Assembly: GCF_030440425.1 (NCBI RefSeq)
Contig: NZ_CP098023.1
Span: 2,097,501-2,161,500, forward strand
Source: Microbulbifer sp. MI-G
GTDB taxonomy: Bacteria > Pseudomonadota > Gammaproteobacteria > Pseudomonadales > Cellvibrionaceae
DNA: 64,000 nt
Direction of reading: 5' to 3'
Below are positions 1 through 9,731 of this stretch, one piece after another. The notes below the pieces were generated by a model, which saw only the letters and a list, made by a program, of their open reading frames with translations, was not told the origin of the DNA and made no database searches. The translations under genes and the position numbers were made by a program. How positions within the stretch are numbered: position 1 is the stretch's first letter; each line of letters begins with the position of its first letter.

Positions 1-214
1 GGAAAGCCGCTCCAGGATGAACGTCCCCTTTGTGCTGGCCGATGAGCGTCTCCACAAGCCGTTTCTCGAGGCAGCCGGTGAGGCCGGGCTGCTGGGCTTG
101 AAAGGGCATCGCTCAGTTGGTGGTATGCGTGCGTCATTATACAACGCTGTCCCCCTTGAGGCGGTGGTGGCATTAGTGGCATTTTTGTCAGATTTCGAAG
201 CGCGCCGGGGTTAG
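1..214 (+). CDS. serC: Phosphoserine aminotransferase, C-terminal part (gene starts before the window)
   Basis: The reading frame is open from base 2 to the stop at 212-214 and encodes about 70 residues. The segment RSRMNVPF followed by [18 protein letters not shown] and a final helix is the conserved C-terminus of SerC, the PLP-dependent enzyme that makes phosphoserine from 3-phosphohydroxypyruvate and glutamate and also serves pyridoxine synthesis. The PLP lysine and most of the protein lie upstream of the window. It is followed by pheA in the same direction, the arrangement known from pseudomonads, which supports the call. Confidence 0.93.
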   Translation, partial: ESRSRMNVPFVLADERLHKPFLEAAGEAGLLGLKGHRSVGGMRASLYNAVPLEAVVALVAFLSDFEARRG

Positions 215-355
215 TGTCTGGTCTAAAACAACAGGTTTTCGCGCTACAGTATTCTTGATGGCTTCGAGCGGTGATTGGGTTGCAGCCGATATTGCATGCC
301 AGTCCCGGGCGAATAACTCAGTATTTGATAGGTGAGCTGGAACGTAAAAAGGCGG

Positions 356-1459
356 ATGACCGAGGAAACTGTAAGTGGTGACCAGCGCTTGCTGGAGCTG
401 CGCAATCGTATTGACAGCATTGATGGCGATATCGCCCGGCTGATCAGTGAAAGAGCCAACTGTGCACTGGCAGTTGCCGCGGTGAAAAAGGCAACCGGTG
501 GGGATGCCCTGTATTACCGGCCCGAGCGCGAAGCTCAGGTACTGCGCCGGGCGATGGAACGCAATAGCGGCCCTTTAACCGATGAGGAAATGGCGCGTCT
601 GTTCCGGGAAATTATGTCTGCCTGTCTGGCTCTCGAAGAGCCGGTTAAGGTGGCCTACCTGGGGCCGGAGGGGACTTTTACCCAGCAGGCTGCGTTAAAA
701 CATTTTGGCAACTCTGCACAGAGTCGCCCTCTGGCGGTTATTGATGAGGTGTTTCGCGAGGTGGAGGCAGGCGCGGTGAACTACGGGGTTGTGCCCGTAG
801 AGAACTCCACAGAGGGGGTCATTAACCATACCCTGGACAATTTTATGACCTCCAATTTATACATCTGTGGAGAGGTGGAGCTGCGTATTCACCACCACCT
901 GATGATTTCTGATGTCACCCGGGCAGACGCAATCACGCGCATTTATTCCCACGCACAGAGTCTGGCACAGTGTCGCAAGTGGCTCGATGCACACTATCCC
1001 AACGTGGAGCGGGTAGCGGTAGCCAGCAATGCCGATGCGGCTGTGCGTGTCAAGGGGGAGTGGAATGCCGCAGCCATCGCTGGCGATATGGCGGCTGAGT
1101 TGTACGGCCTGAAGATCTTGTCGGAAAAAATTGAAGACCGCCCGGATAATTCCACACGTTTTTTGATTATCGGTACTCAGGAAGTACCGGCGAGCGGTGA
1201 CGACAAGACCTCTTTGATGGTATCAATGCGAAATGAGCCCGGCGCCTTGCACAATCTGCTGGAACCATTCCGTCGCTTTGGCGTTGATCTCACCCGTGTG
1301 GAGACGCGCCCGTCCCAGTCCGGCAACTGGAATTATGTCTTCTTTATCGACTTTGTGGGACATCGAGACACAAAAAATATTGCCTCGGCCCTGCGGGAAG
1401 TGGGTGTTTGTGCCTCGGACGTGAAAGTGCTCGGATCTTACCCGCGCGGTGTGCTGTGA
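356..1459 (+). CDS. pheA: Bifunctional chorismate mutase / prephenate dehydratase
   Basis: P-protein of phenylalanine synthesis: chorismate to prephenate to phenylpyruvate, in the cytoplasm. An AroQ-type chorismate mutase domain covers about residues 10-90 (LRNRIDSIDGDIARLI), a prephenate dehydratase domain begins at VAYLGPEGTFTQQAA and contains the NSTRF signature, and a C-terminal ACT domain carries GALHNLLEPF and the Phe-binding motif in the form ETRP rather than the usual ESRP. I chose ATG 356 because it gives the family's usual short N-terminus; an in-frame GTG at 332 would add eight residues, and neither start has an ideal ribosome site. Its stop overlaps the ATG of the next gene (TGATG), implying translational coupling. 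Confidence 0.93.
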   Translation: MTEETVSGDQRLLELRNRIDSIDGDIARLISERANCALAVAAVKKATGGDALYYRPEREAQVLRRAMERNSGPLTDEEMARLFREIMSACLALEEPVKVAYLGPEGTFTQQAALKHFGNSAQSRPLAVIDEVFREVEAGAVNYGVVPVENSTEGVINHTLDNFMTSNLYICGEVELRIHHHLMISDVTRADAITRIYSHAQSLAQCRKWLDAHYPNVERVAVASNADAAVRVKGEWNAAAIAGDMAAELYGLKILSEKIEDRPDNSTRFLIIGTQEVPASGDDKTSLMVSMRNEPGALHNLLEPFRRFGVDLTRVETRPSQSGNWNYVFFIDFVGHRDTKNIASALREVGVCASDVKVLGSYPRGVL

Positions 1460-3690
1460 TGGATCAAGTGCAAGTTGGCCGGCTCGTAGTCATTGGAGTC
1501 GGCCTGATAGGTGGTAGTTTTGCACTCGCATTAAAAACTGCAGGGGCATGTCGCGAGGTGATTGGGGTTGCGCCCCCGGGGAAAACCTGCGAACAGGCAA
1601 AATCGCTCGGGATAGTTGACAGTGCCAGCAGCAGTCTTGCCGAGGTTCTGCCCCAGTTGGAAGCCAGTGATCTGGTTTTTATCGCCGTGCCAACCCTGGC
1701 TGTGGAATCGGTGTTTGCCCAAATTAGAGCCTACATGCCTGAGGGCGTTACAGTGACAGATGGTGCCAGTGTCAAAGGCAGTGTGGTGCGCGCGGCGAAA
1801 ACAGTGTGGGGCAGGGTGCCCAGTTTTTTGGTACCGGGTCACCCCATCGCGGGCTCTGAGCACAGTGGTGCAGCCGCTGCGCGCGATGACCTTTATTACA
1901 ATCACCGGGTTATCCTAACCCCCCTGCCCGAGACCGGTACAGGCCATTTGCAGCGGGTGGTGCAATTGTGGCAGGTAGCGGGTGCGTCAGTGTTAAAGAT
2001 GTCTGTGGAAGAGCACGATGTTGTACTCGCAGCTACCAGCCATCTTCCTCACGTGATTGCCTTTAGTCTCGTGGATACGCTGGCGCACGACGCGGAAAAT
2101 GAAAATATATTCCGCTATGCCGCGGGGGGGTTTCGCGATTTTACCCGTATCGCTTCCAGTGATCCGGTAATGTGGCGAGACATCATGCTGGCCAACCGGG
2201 ACGCCATTCTAAAGGCGATCGACCTCTATAGCCTCAACCTGTCGGCCTTGCGCGAAGCCATCGCCTCCGGTGACAGCACCAGTCTGATGGGTGTATTTAC
2301 CCGTGCCAAAACAGCGCGGGATCAGGTAACCAAAGTGTTGACAAAACAAGCGTGTTCAGAATTTATGCCGACAAAAGCAATGACCTTTACCGCTCAGCCA
2401 GGGGGGTGTGTCATCGGCAGGCTGCGTGTGCCCGGCGACAAGTCCATGTCACACCGCGCAATCATGCTGGGCTCTCTGGCAGAGGGTGTGACAGAGGTAG
2501 CGGGTTTTCTTGAGGGAGAGGATGCACTGGCGACCCTGCAGGCCTTTCGCGATATGGGGGTGGTTATCGAGGGGCCGGTCAATGGGCGGGTCACCATCCA
2601 CGGTGTAGGTTTGCGTGGCCTGAAGATGCCGCCGGGACCACTCTATCTGGGTAACTCCGGCACCTCAATGCGCCTGCTGGCGGGCCTCCTTGCCGGGTTG
2701 GGTTTCGATATCACCCTGACCGGTGATGCATCTCTGTCCAAGCGCCCTATGGATCGGGTTGCCGGTCCTCTGCGGGAGATGGGGGCGATCATTGAAACGG
2801 GCTCTGGAGGACGGCCACCTCTGCGCATCAAAGGGGGGCGCCGGCTGTACGGGATCGATTATCGCTTGCCAATGGCCAGTGCCCAGGTGAAATCCGCGGT
2901 CTTGCTGGCTGGCCTCTATGCCAGCGGCGAAACCTCGACTGTAGAGCCTGCGCCGACACGCGATCACACTGAACGCATGTTGCAGGGATTTGGCTATCCG
3001 CTGCATCGCGATGGTGCCAAGTCCACGCTCTGTGGCGGGGGCAATCTCAAGGCCTGCCATATCGATGTGCCAGCGGATATCTCCTCCGCGGCCTTCTTTA
3101 TGGTGGCTGCGGCAATCTCGCCCGGTTCAGATATTGTGCTGGAACATGTCGGTGTCAATCCGACCCGCCATGGCGTGATCAATATTCTGGGTTTGATGGG
3201 GGCTGACATTCAACAGTTCAACAAGCGCGAGATCAGCGGCGAGCCTGTGGCGGATATCAGGGTGCGTTACTCACCTCTAAAAGGCATCCGAATTCCTGAG
3301 ACGCAGGTGCCGCTCGCCATTGATGAATTCCCTGCATTGTTTATTGCCGCAGCCTGTGCGGATGGAGAGACAGTGCTGACGGGTGCTGCCGAACTGCGTG
3401 TCAAGGAGAGTGACAGGATCCAGGCGATGGCGGATGGCCTTGCGGTTCTGGGCGTGGAAGCGAAGCCGACTCCGGATGGCATTGTGATACCGGGTGGGCG
3501 GGCGCGGACGGTATTTAGTGGGGGAACTGTCGATAGCCTGGGGGATCACCGCATTGCCATGGCTTTTGCTGTGGCATCTTTGCGCGCAAAGGATACAATC
3601 CGCATCCTGCACTGCGCCAACGTGGCGACCTCATTTCCGAATTTTGCCGACCTGGCTGTCAGCGTGGGTCTGCGGTTGCAATTGGCTTAA
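1459..3690 (+). CDS. tyrA-aroA: Fused prephenate dehydrogenase / EPSP synthase (TyrA-AroA)
   Basis: A 743-residue fusion. Residues 1-300 are prephenate dehydrogenase, with the NAD-binding GVGLIGGS motif and the PGHPIAGSEHSG signature, making 4-hydroxyphenylpyruvate for tyrosine. After a short linker, residues from about 310 are 5-enolpyruvylshikimate-3-phosphate synthase, with PGDKSMSHRA, the LGNSGTSMRLLAG loop and the C-terminal LGDHRIAM. The same fusion is known in pseudomonads and relatives. The start is the ATG overlapping the pheA stop; an earlier in-frame ATG at 1408 lies inside pheA and would add residues with no family match. The second domain makes the precursor of the substrate shared by pheA and the first domain. 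Confidence 0.95.
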   Translation: MDQVQVGRLVVIGVGLIGGSFALALKTAGACREVIGVAPPGKTCEQAKSLGIVDSASSSLAEVLPQLEASDLVFIAVPTLAVESVFAQIRAYMPEGVTVTDGASVKGSVVRAAKTVWGRVPSFLVPGHPIAGSEHSGAAAARDDLYYNHRVILTPLPETGTGHLQRVVQLWQVAGASVLKMSVEEHDVVLAATSHLPHVIAFSLVDTLAHDAENENIFRYAAGGFRDFTRIASSDPVMWRDIMLANRDAILKAIDLYSLNLSALREAIASGDSTSLMGVFTRAKTARDQVTKVLTKQACSEFMPTKAMTFTAQPGGCVIGRLRVPGDKSMSHRAIMLGSLAEGVTEVAGFLEGEDALATLQAFRDMGVVIEGPVNGRVTIHGVGLRGLKMPPGPLYLGNSGTSMRLLAGLLAGLGFDITLTGDASLSKRPMDRVAGPLREMGAIIETGSGGRPPLRIKGGRRLYGIDYRLPMASAQVKSAVLLAGLYASGETSTVEPAPTRDHTERMLQGFGYPLHRDGAKSTLCGGGNLKACHIDVPADISSAAFFMVAAAISPGSDIVLEHVGVNPTRHGVINILGLMGADIQQFNKREISGEPVADIRVRYSPLKGIRIPETQVPLAIDEFPALFIAAACADGETVLTGAAELRVKESDRIQAMADGLAVLGVEAKPTPDGIVIPGGRARTVFSGGTVDSLGDHRIAMAFAVASLRAKDTIRILHCANVATSFPNFADLAVSVGLRLQLA

Positions 3691-3767
3691 TCGTCAGGCT
3701 CGCAGTGCAGGGGTTTTGGACCCGGCTTGTGCCGTTCATAACGATGTCGAGTTGTGCAAAAAACTAT

Positions 3768-4466
3768 ATGAGTGATACAAACAAGCTGCCGCCGGTCATC
3801 GCGATTGATGGACCCAGCGGATCGGGCAAGGGCACTATTGCCAAGTTGCTGGCGGAGCGGTTGAATTTCTTCCTGCTGGATTCGGGCGCCCTGTACCGGA
3901 CAGCGGCGCTGGCGGCCCTGGACAGGAGGGTGGACCTGACCGATGAGGTCGCATTGGCGCAGGTGGCAAAGGAACTCGATGTTCGCTTTGCTGTGCACGA
4001 TAGCCAGCTGCAGGTTTACCTGGAGGGACGTGAGGTCACCAGTGACATTCGCATGGAGCGGGTGAGTATGGCTGCTTCCAGGGTGGCTGCGATTCCGGCG
4101 GTGCGTGCAGCCCTGCTGCAACGACAGCGGGATTTTCGGCGGCTGCCGGGCCTTGTGGCCGACGGCCGGGATATGGGTACCACGGTTTTCCCCGACGCCC
4201 AAGTCAAAATCTACTTGACCGCGGGTGCCGAGGAGCGCGCCAGAAGGCGGGCGGCGCAGTTGCGGGGGGAGGGGGTTTCTGTTAGCCTCCGCGACCTGCT
4301 GGAGGACATCCGTGCCCGTGACGCACTGGATATGAACCGAGAAGCCTCTCCCCTGGCTGCCGCTGAGGATGCGGTTGAACTCGACAGTACCGGGGTCGAT
4401 ATTGAGGCAGTCCTGCAGCGGGTACTGACGCTGGTACTCGACCGGATCCAGCCCGGGGTTCCCTAA
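3768..4466 (+). CDS. cmk: Cytidylate kinase
   Basis: Phosphorylates CMP and dCMP with ATP in pyrimidine nucleotide recycling. The 232-residue protein opens with the P-loop DGPSGSGKGTIAKLLAERL and has the CMP-binding region DGRDMGTTVFPDAQVKIYLTA, both diagnostic of bacterial Cmk. The ATG at 3768 gives the usual N-terminus; an upstream in-frame ATG at 3705 would add 21 unrelated residues. It lies between the aroA domain and rpsA, as in many gammaproteobacteria. Confidence 0.95.
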   Translation: MSDTNKLPPVIAIDGPSGSGKGTIAKLLAERLNFFLLDSGALYRTAALAALDRRVDLTDEVALAQVAKELDVRFAVHDSQLQVYLEGREVTSDIRMERVSMAASRVAAIPAVRAALLQRQRDFRRLPGLVADGRDMGTTVFPDAQVKIYLTAGAEERARRRAAQLRGEGVSVSLRDLLEDIRARDALDMNREASPLAAAEDAVELDSTGVDIEAVLQRVLTLVLDRIQPGVP

Positions 4467-4641
4467 GTCCGCTTAACCAGTACCAACCCGTTTTTCTAAC
4501 GACAGCGGCCGGGTCTTGCCAGAATTGCCCGGCCGTTGTTGTAATCCGACCCGCGTGCTGGCAGCGCGGCTGGGGTCGCGGCTGGCGGTTGACTACACTC
4601 AACAGTTACCAACGGCTGAACCCTTCACTATAGGTAATGTA

Positions 4642-6321
4642 ATGAGCGAGAGCTTTGCTGAATTATTTGAAGAGAGCCTGAAAAGCGTCGAAATGGCACC
4701 GGGTGCTATTGTTACCGGTGTTGTCATTGATGTGGATAAAGACTGGGTAACTGTACACGCAGGCCTGAAGTCAGAGGGCGTTATTCCCGCTGCCCAGTTC
4801 ATCAACGACAGAGGCGAAATCGAACTGCAGGTGGGTGACGAAGTGCAGGTTGCCCTGGAGGCGGTTGAAGACGGATTTGGGGAAACCCGTTTGTCCCGCG
4901 AGAAAGCCAAGCGCGCTGAAGCCTGGAAAATCCTCGACGCGGCCCACGCAGCTGACGAGGTGGTCAAAGGGGTTATCAGCGGCAAAGTCAAAGGTGGCTT
5001 TACAGTGGATGTTGCCAATATCCGCGCGTTTCTGCCCGGCTCTCTGGTCGATGTTCGCCCGGTGCGCGACACCGCGCATCTGGAGGGTAAGGAGCTTGAA
5101 TTCAAGGTTATCAAGCTGGATGCCAAGCGCAACAACGTTGTGGTTTCCCGTCGTGCGGTGATGGAGGCTGCCACTTCCGAAGAGCGCGAGGCCCTGCTGG
5201 CGAGCTTGCAGGAAGGTATGAGCATCAAGGGAATTGTAAAGAACCTGACCGACTACGGTGCGTTTGTAGATCTGGGTGGTATCGACGGTCTGCTGCACAT
5301 CACCGATATGGCCTGGAAACGCATTAAGCATCCGAGCGAGATTGTGAATGTTGGCGACGAGATCCAGGTAAAAGTCTTGAAGTTCGACCGCGATCGCAGT
5401 CGTGTCTCTTTGGGATTGAAGCAGCTGGGCGAAGACCCCTGGGTATCTATCAAGCAGCGCTACCCGGAAAACAGCCGCGTCAAAGCAGTTGTTACCAACC
5501 TGACCGACTACGGCTGTTTTGCCGAACTGGAAGAGGGGGTTGAGGGCCTGGTGCACGTTTCCGAAATGGATTGGACCAACAAGAATATTCACCCGTCCAA
5601 AGTTGTCCAGGTGGGCGACGAGGTAGAGGTGATGATTCTCGATATCGATGAGGAGCGTCGACGCATTTCCCTGGGTATCAAGCAGTGCCAGGAAAATCCA
5701 TGGGATGCTTTTGCGCGTAAATTTGCCAAGGGCGATAAAATCTCCGGCAAGATCAAGTCCATCACCGATTTTGGTATCTTTATCGGCCTCGATGGCAGCA
5801 TTGACGGCCTGGTTCATTTATCCGATATCTCCTGGAATGAAGCGGGAGAGGAAGCGGTTCGCAAATTCAAGAAGGGCGACGAGATCGAGACTGTGATTCT
5901 GGGTATCGATTCCGAACGCGAGCGTATCTCCCTGGGCATCAAGCAGTTGGAATCGGATCCGTTCTCCGACTTTGTTGCGACCAGCGACCGTGGGAGTTTT
6001 GTCACCGGCACGATTAAAGAGGTGGATGCCAAGCAGGCCGTTGTTTCCCTGGCGGATGAGGTTGAAGGTATTCTGCGGGCCTCCGAAATCAGCCGCGACA
6101 AGGTTGAGGATGCGCGCAATGTCCTGAAAGAAGGCGAGGAAATTACGGCTAAAATCACCAGTGTGGATCGCAAGAACCGTGTGATCAGCCTGTCTATCAA
6201 AGCCAAGGATCAGGATGAAGAAAAACAGGCCATTAAGGATCACAGCAAAAAGCAGTCCGAACAAGTGCAGCCGGCCACGATCGGTGACTTGATCAAGGCA
6301 CAGATGAGCAACAAGGACTAG
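4642..6321 (+). CDS. rpsA: 30S ribosomal protein S1
   Basis: RNA-binding protein of the small ribosomal subunit that brings mRNA to the ribosome. The 559-residue product contains six consecutive S1 (OB-fold) repeats; the later repeats show the recurring pattern [20 protein letters not shown] and end in variants of RISLGIKQ. The start [12 protein letters not shown] matches S1 orthologues; the open frame extends to 4516 but the extra residues are not family-like. Long antisense open frames across this gene are by-products of its biased codon use. Confidence 0.97.
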   Translation: MSESFAELFEESLKSVEMAPGAIVTGVVIDVDKDWVTVHAGLKSEGVIPAAQFINDRGEIELQVGDEVQVALEAVEDGFGETRLSREKAKRAEAWKILDAAHAADEVVKGVISGKVKGGFTVDVANIRAFLPGSLVDVRPVRDTAHLEGKELEFKVIKLDAKRNNVVVSRRAVMEAATSEEREALLASLQEGMSIKGIVKNLTDYGAFVDLGGIDGLLHITDMAWKRIKHPSEIVNVGDEIQVKVLKFDRDRSRVSLGLKQLGEDPWVSIKQRYPENSRVKAVVTNLTDYGCFAELEEGVEGLVHVSEMDWTNKNIHPSKVVQVGDEVEVMILDIDEERRRISLGIKQCQENPWDAFARKFAKGDKISGKIKSITDFGIFIGLDGSIDGLVHLSDISWNEAGEEAVRKFKKGDEIETVILGIDSERERISLGIKQLESDPFSDFVATSDRGSFVTGTIKEVDAKQAVVSLADEVEGILRASEISRDKVEDARNVLKEGEEITAKITSVDRKNRVISLSIKAKDQDEEKQAIKDHSKKQSEQVQPATIGDLIKAQMSNKD

Positions 6322-6345
6322 TATTTTCTTGACTGTTCAGTCAGT

Positions 6346-6368
6346 ACGCCAAAGGGTTTATTTGGCGT
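6346..6368 (+). terminator. Stem-loop just after rpsA
   Basis: ACGCCAAA at 6346-6353 pairs with TTTGGCGT at 6361-6368 around a 7-base loop. It lies 25 bases after the rpsA stop. It has no clear T-run and may act with the stronger hairpin that follows, or in mRNA processing. Confidence 0.4.
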
Positions 6369-6376
6369 GTTCCGAG

Positions 6377-6410
6377 AGCCGGACTGGGGTTGCCCAGTCC
6401 GGCTTTGTAT
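6377..6410 (+). terminator. Rho-independent-type terminator of the rpsA transcript
   Basis: A perfect 12-bp GC-rich stem: AGCCGGACTGGG at 6377-6388 pairs with CCCAGTCCGGCT at 6393-6404 around a 4-base loop, followed by TTGTATT. Position after rpsA and before ihfB fits a terminator or attenuator separating the two. Confidence 0.75.
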
Positions 6411-6467
6411 TAGATGATTGCCGGGCTACGCCAGAATAATCAATAACTTGCAGAGGTTATCGAGCGC

Positions 6468-6776
6468 ATGACCAAATCTGAATTGATCGAAAGGATTGCG
6501 TTGAGATTGGATCAGCTGCCAGTGAAAGATGTAGAATTGGCGGTGAGGGTACTGCTGGATACCATGTCCGACGCACTTTCCCAGGGAGAGCGCATCGAAA
6601 TTCGGGGTTTTGGTAGTTTTTCCCTGCACTACCGGGGGCCCCGTACCGGGAGGAACCCCAAGACTGGAGATGCGGTAGCACTATCCGGCAAATATGTGCC
6701 CCACTTTAAACCGGGAAAAGAACTGCGCGACAGAGTTAATCGCAGTATGCACGGAGAGACGGGGTTCGAAGTATGA
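6468..6776 (+). CDS. ihfB: Integration host factor subunit beta
   Basis: DNA-bending, HU-family architectural protein that acts as a heterodimer with IhfA in transcription, replication and recombination. The 102-residue product matches IHF-beta along its length: [11 protein letters not shown] at the start, then the core [14 protein letters not shown] and the DNA-contacting arm [14 protein letters not shown], ending with [11 protein letters not shown]. It follows rpsA as in pseudomonads. The IHF-alpha gene is not in the window. Confidence 0.96.
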   Translation: MTKSELIERIALRLDQLPVKDVELAVRVLLDTMSDALSQGERIEIRGFGSFSLHYRGPRTGRNPKTGDAVALSGKYVPHFKPGKELRDRVNRSMHGETGFEV

Positions 6777-6887
6777 TTACACTGCACGGCTGGGTTGATA
6801 GTCGGCTTTCGCTGGTGACCCTATCATCTGCCCCGAAAGCCTAAGGCCCAGGTTGGTAAACCCTCTTGGCGGAACTCGGAGGTTCCC

Positions 6888-7196
6888 TTGTCATTTTTGC
6901 ACTGGTTGGTGCATATTGCCTATGGCTTGTTGGCCCTGGTGTGTGTGGCCTTCGGCATTTATTTTGCTGTGGAAAACCCCCAGGTTATTGCACCGGTGAT
7001 TGCAGGTAATACCCTGTATTCAGGCAGTGTGGGGGTGTGGCTCATCAGCACTTTGCTGCTGGGGGTTCTGTTGGGCTTCCTGGCCAGTTTACTCCCTATG
7101 TATTCCCAGCGCCGCCGTGTACGCGGACTGAACAAGCAGCTCAAGAAGCTGGAGCGTGAGCTGCACGCTGCGCACCAAAAGGTTTCCGGAGATTGA
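6888..7196 (+). CDS. lapA: LapA-like inner-membrane protein (DUF1049)
   Basis: A small (102-residue) LapA-family protein. It has two hydrophobic segments (about residues 7-28 and 46-70), the AVENPQ motif between them, and a basic, coiled-coil-prone tail (RRRVRGLNKQLKKLERELHAA) facing the cytoplasm. In enterobacteria LapA is co-transcribed with LapB and linked to control of LPS synthesis. No ATG is available; TTG at 6888 is preceded by GGAGG (6878-6882) at good spacing, which decides the start. It lies directly upstream of lapB. Confidence 0.8.
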   Translation: MSFLHWLVHIAYGLLALVCVAFGIYFAVENPQVIAPVIAGNTLYSGSVGVWLISTLLLGVLLGFLASLLPMYSQRRRVRGLNKQLKKLERELHAAHQKVSGD

Positions 7197-7197
7197 A

Positions 7198-8388
7198 TTG
7201 CCTGATTTTACCTACTTCTTTTTCCTGCTGGCAGCGATTGCTATCGGCTGGGTATTAGGGCGAGGTAGCTCCAGGAAGAAACCTGACTGTAGCGAACAGG
7301 AGGAGTCCCTGGCCCGCTCCTATGCCCAGGGGCTCAATTATCTCCTGAGCGAGCGCCACGACGACACCATCGAGAAGTTTATCGATTCCCTCGAAGTCAG
7401 TCCCACAACTTTTGAAACCCACTTGGCACTGGGCAGCCTGCTGCGCCGGCGCGGGGAGTACGATCAGGCAATACGGGTACACCAGAATCTTCTCTCACGC
7501 CCCAGCCTGGCCCGGCAGAGTCAGCATAAAGCGCAGTTTGAACTGGCCTGCGATTACATTGCGGCGGGCTGGCTCGATCGGGCTGAGCGCCTGTTGCAAG
7601 AACTGGTGGAGACCGCCCAGGAACTGCGCACCACCAGCCTTGAACACTTGGTGGAAGTGTATCGGGATGAACGCGAATGGGCCAAGGCTATTCACGCTGT
7701 CAATTTGCTCCATGGCCGCCGTTTCAAACGTTTGTCTGCCGACTGGGCATCAATACAGGCCCACTTTTGTTGTGAGCTGGCGGAAGAGGCGATCACCGGC
7801 AAGGATTATCTCAGCGCACGCAAACATATCGACGCAGCCCTGAGCTATGATCGCGGATCTGTAAGGGCCTGTCTGCTGTGGGCGCGCCTGGAATATTTAC
7901 TAGGAAAACCGCGGGATGCCATTAAGGTGCTACAGCGAATCCCCAAGCAAAACCCCGATTATATTCCAGAGATACTGGAGCTTCTGATTACCTGCTACAT
8001 AGAATTAGGAGACGGAAAGGGGCTGGATCGCTACCTGGAGTCCCTTCTCAATGAGCATCCCTCAAACAGTGTGCTCATTGCGTTGACAGAGCGCATCCAA
8101 CAACAGGATAGTGAAGCAGCCGCCGCTGCTTTTATGGGTGAGCAATTGGCACTGCGTCCATCCCTGCGAGGCCTGGGACGTTTTCTCGATCTGTACATTG
8201 GAACAGCACAGGGCAGGGCCCGTGAAAATCTGTCCTTACTCAAGACACTGGTGGATCAATTGATTGCCAGCCGTCCCCACTATCGCTGCAGCAACTGTGG
8301 TTTTTCCGGCAATCAGTTGCACTGGCTCTGCCCCAGCTGCAAACACTGGGATTCTGTTCGCTCCGTCAAGGGAATTGAAGGTGAGTAG
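7198..8388 (+). CDS. lapB: LPS assembly protein LapB (YciM)
   Basis: Inner-membrane-anchored TPR protein that, in E. coli, presents LpxC to the FtsH protease and so balances LPS and phospholipid synthesis. The product of about 396 residues has an N-terminal membrane anchor (FFFLLAAIAIGWVLG), a long series of TPR-like helical repeats, and a C-terminal rubredoxin-like metal site with paired cysteines (CSNCG and CPSC). The TTG at 7198, one base after the lapA stop, gives the family's exact N-terminus and follows GGAG; an ATG at 7156 lies inside lapA and adds non-family residues. Confidence 0.9.
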   Translation: MPDFTYFFFLLAAIAIGWVLGRGSSRKKPDCSEQEESLARSYAQGLNYLLSERHDDTIEKFIDSLEVSPTTFETHLALGSLLRRRGEYDQAIRVHQNLLSRPSLARQSQHKAQFELACDYIAAGWLDRAERLLQELVETAQELRTTSLEHLVEVYRDEREWAKAIHAVNLLHGRRFKRLSADWASIQAHFCCELAEEAITGKDYLSARKHIDAALSYDRGSVRACLLWARLEYLLGKPRDAIKVLQRIPKQNPDYIPEILELLITCYIELGDGKGLDRYLESLLNEHPSNSVLIALTERIQQQDSEAAAAAFMGEQLALRPSLRGLGRFLDLYIGTAQGRARENLSLLKTLVDQLIASRPHYRCSNCGFSGNQLHWLCPSCKHWDSVRSVKGIEGE

Positions 8389-8465
8389 TGGAACCGACAG
8401 CGAAAGCGCTCAGGCCCAGCTTGTCGCTGGTCATTGGATAGAGACAATTTTAATGAGGTATTTCT

Positions 8466-9176
8466 TTGCAGGCTCAGGTTTCTTCCCCGATTATTGTTGC
8501 ACTGGATTACGATCATGCCGACAGGGCTCTGGAACTGGCCGACCAGCTGGACCCCGCTCTTTGTCGGGTGAAAGTTGGCAAGGAATTGTTTACTGCAGCG
8601 GGCCCCGATCTGGTTCGTACCCTGGTTAGGCGTGGCTTTGAGGTTTTTCTGGACCTGAAGTTTCACGATATTCCCAATACTGTTGCCGCGGCAGTAAAGG
8701 CAGCTGCACGTCTCGGTGTCTGGATGGTAAACGTACATACCAGCGGTGGTGAGCGGATGATGCGTGCATCTGTGCAGGCTCTGAGAGAGTTTGGTGAAAA
8801 AAAACCATTGCTTACCGGGGTAACCGTATTGACCAGCACCACTGCGGAGGAGCTGGCGGCAGTGGGGGTTTCCAGACCTCTGAAAAAGCAGGTGCTGTCT
8901 CTCGCCTCCAGCGCAAAAAACTGTGGTCTGGATGGTGTGGTGTGCTCGGCCCGCGAGGCCCGGGTTCTGCGCGAGACCTGTGGGCCAGAATTTGTGCTGG
9001 TGAGTCCCGGTATTCGCCCGGCCTGGAGTGATAGGGGTGACCAGCGGCGCACACTCACACCTTCCGAGGCCAGGGTCCAGGGTGCCGACTTTCTGGTTGT
9101 TGGGCGGCCGATCACAGCAGCCAGTGATCCTTTGCAATCGCTGCGGGATATCTTGGCTGAGATTGCGGATCACTAA
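8466..9176 (+). CDS. pyrF: Orotidine 5'-phosphate decarboxylase
   Basis: Last step of UMP synthesis (OMP to UMP plus CO2). The 236-residue TIM-barrel protein has IIVALDY at the first strand, KVGKELF, the catalytic signature [11 protein letters not shown] and the phosphate-binding VVGRPI near the end. The start is TTG 8466, preceded by GAGG at 8455-8458; no suitable ATG is nearby. The lapB-pyrF neighbourhood is conserved in gammaproteobacteria. Confidence 0.96.
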   Translation: MQAQVSSPIIVALDYDHADRALELADQLDPALCRVKVGKELFTAAGPDLVRTLVRRGFEVFLDLKFHDIPNTVAAAVKAAARLGVWMVNVHTSGGERMMRASVQALREFGEKKPLLTGVTVLTSTTAEELAAVGVSRPLKKQVLSLASSAKNCGLDGVVCSAREARVLRETCGPEFVLVSPGIRPAWSDRGDQRRTLTPSEARVQGADFLVVGRPITAASDPLQSLRDILAEIADH

Positions 9177-9315
9177 GGACTGTCGGTCCTGACCCGTGTG
9201 ATGCAGTGTAATGGATGGTAAGCGGATTTTGCTCAGCATGTTGGTATTATGCTGTGGCTTGGGGTAGTAAGCAGTCCCAATGTGAAAATAAGAAGACTTT
9301 CACTGGGAGCCTATC

Positions 9316-9624
9316 ATGAAAAATATCCGCGTAATAATCCCTTCCCTGCTTGTTCTCGTTTTCTCGCTTTACCTGTCACCTACAATCACTGCAAATGATG
9401 CGAGGCCTGAAGCTATCAAACAGGTGGTCACTAAGATCAACGTCAACAGTGCTTCTGTTGCTGAACTGGCAGAGAAGTTGGAAGGTGTGGGGACAGAGAA
9501 AGCGCAATTGATTGTCGAGCACCGGGAAAAGCACGGTCCATTTACGTCAGTGGAACAGCTGTTGGACGTCAAAGGGATTGGTGCAGCAACGCTTAAGAAG
9601 AATCGCGACAAGATTCAACTTTGA
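9316..9624 (+). CDS. ComEA-like helix-hairpin-helix DNA-binding protein
   Basis: A 102-residue secreted or periplasmic protein: an N-terminal signal/anchor segment (RVIIPSLLVLVFSLYLS) is followed by a tandem helix-hairpin-helix domain, INVNSASVAELAEKLEGVGTEKAQLIVEHR and then FTSVEQLLDVKGIGAATLKKN. This is the short ComEA/competence-related form found in many Gram-negatives, where it may bind incoming DNA in the periplasm. A ribosome site (GGGAG) precedes the ATG. It stands alone after pyrF. Confidence 0.85.
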   Translation: MKNIRVIIPSLLVLVFSLYLSPTITANDARPEAIKQVVTKINVNSASVAELAEKLEGVGTEKAQLIVEHREKHGPFTSVEQLLDVKGIGAATLKKNRDKIQL

Positions 9625-9731
9625 GTTTGGTGCTGAATGTCTTTCACGATGCCCGGCATGATTGTACATACACTCTCTGGGCAGTACGGTCATAGTTTGT
9701 CGCAACTGCTGTAAAGCAAACTGCCCTTTTG

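Noticed and set aside
4771..5817. Long minus-strand open frame (348 residues) opposite rpsA
   Set aside because: It lies fully inside a certain gene, has no family character, and arises from the repeated codon pattern of the S1 repeats.
6804..6841. Stem-loop between ihfB and lapA (GGCTTTCG with CGAAAGCC)
   Set aside because: The 8-bp stem has a 22-base loop and no T-run; too weak to list as a terminator.
8313..9239. 308-residue minus-strand open frame opposite pyrF
   Set aside because: Antisense to a well-supported gene; composition is not protein-like and no ribosome site precedes it.
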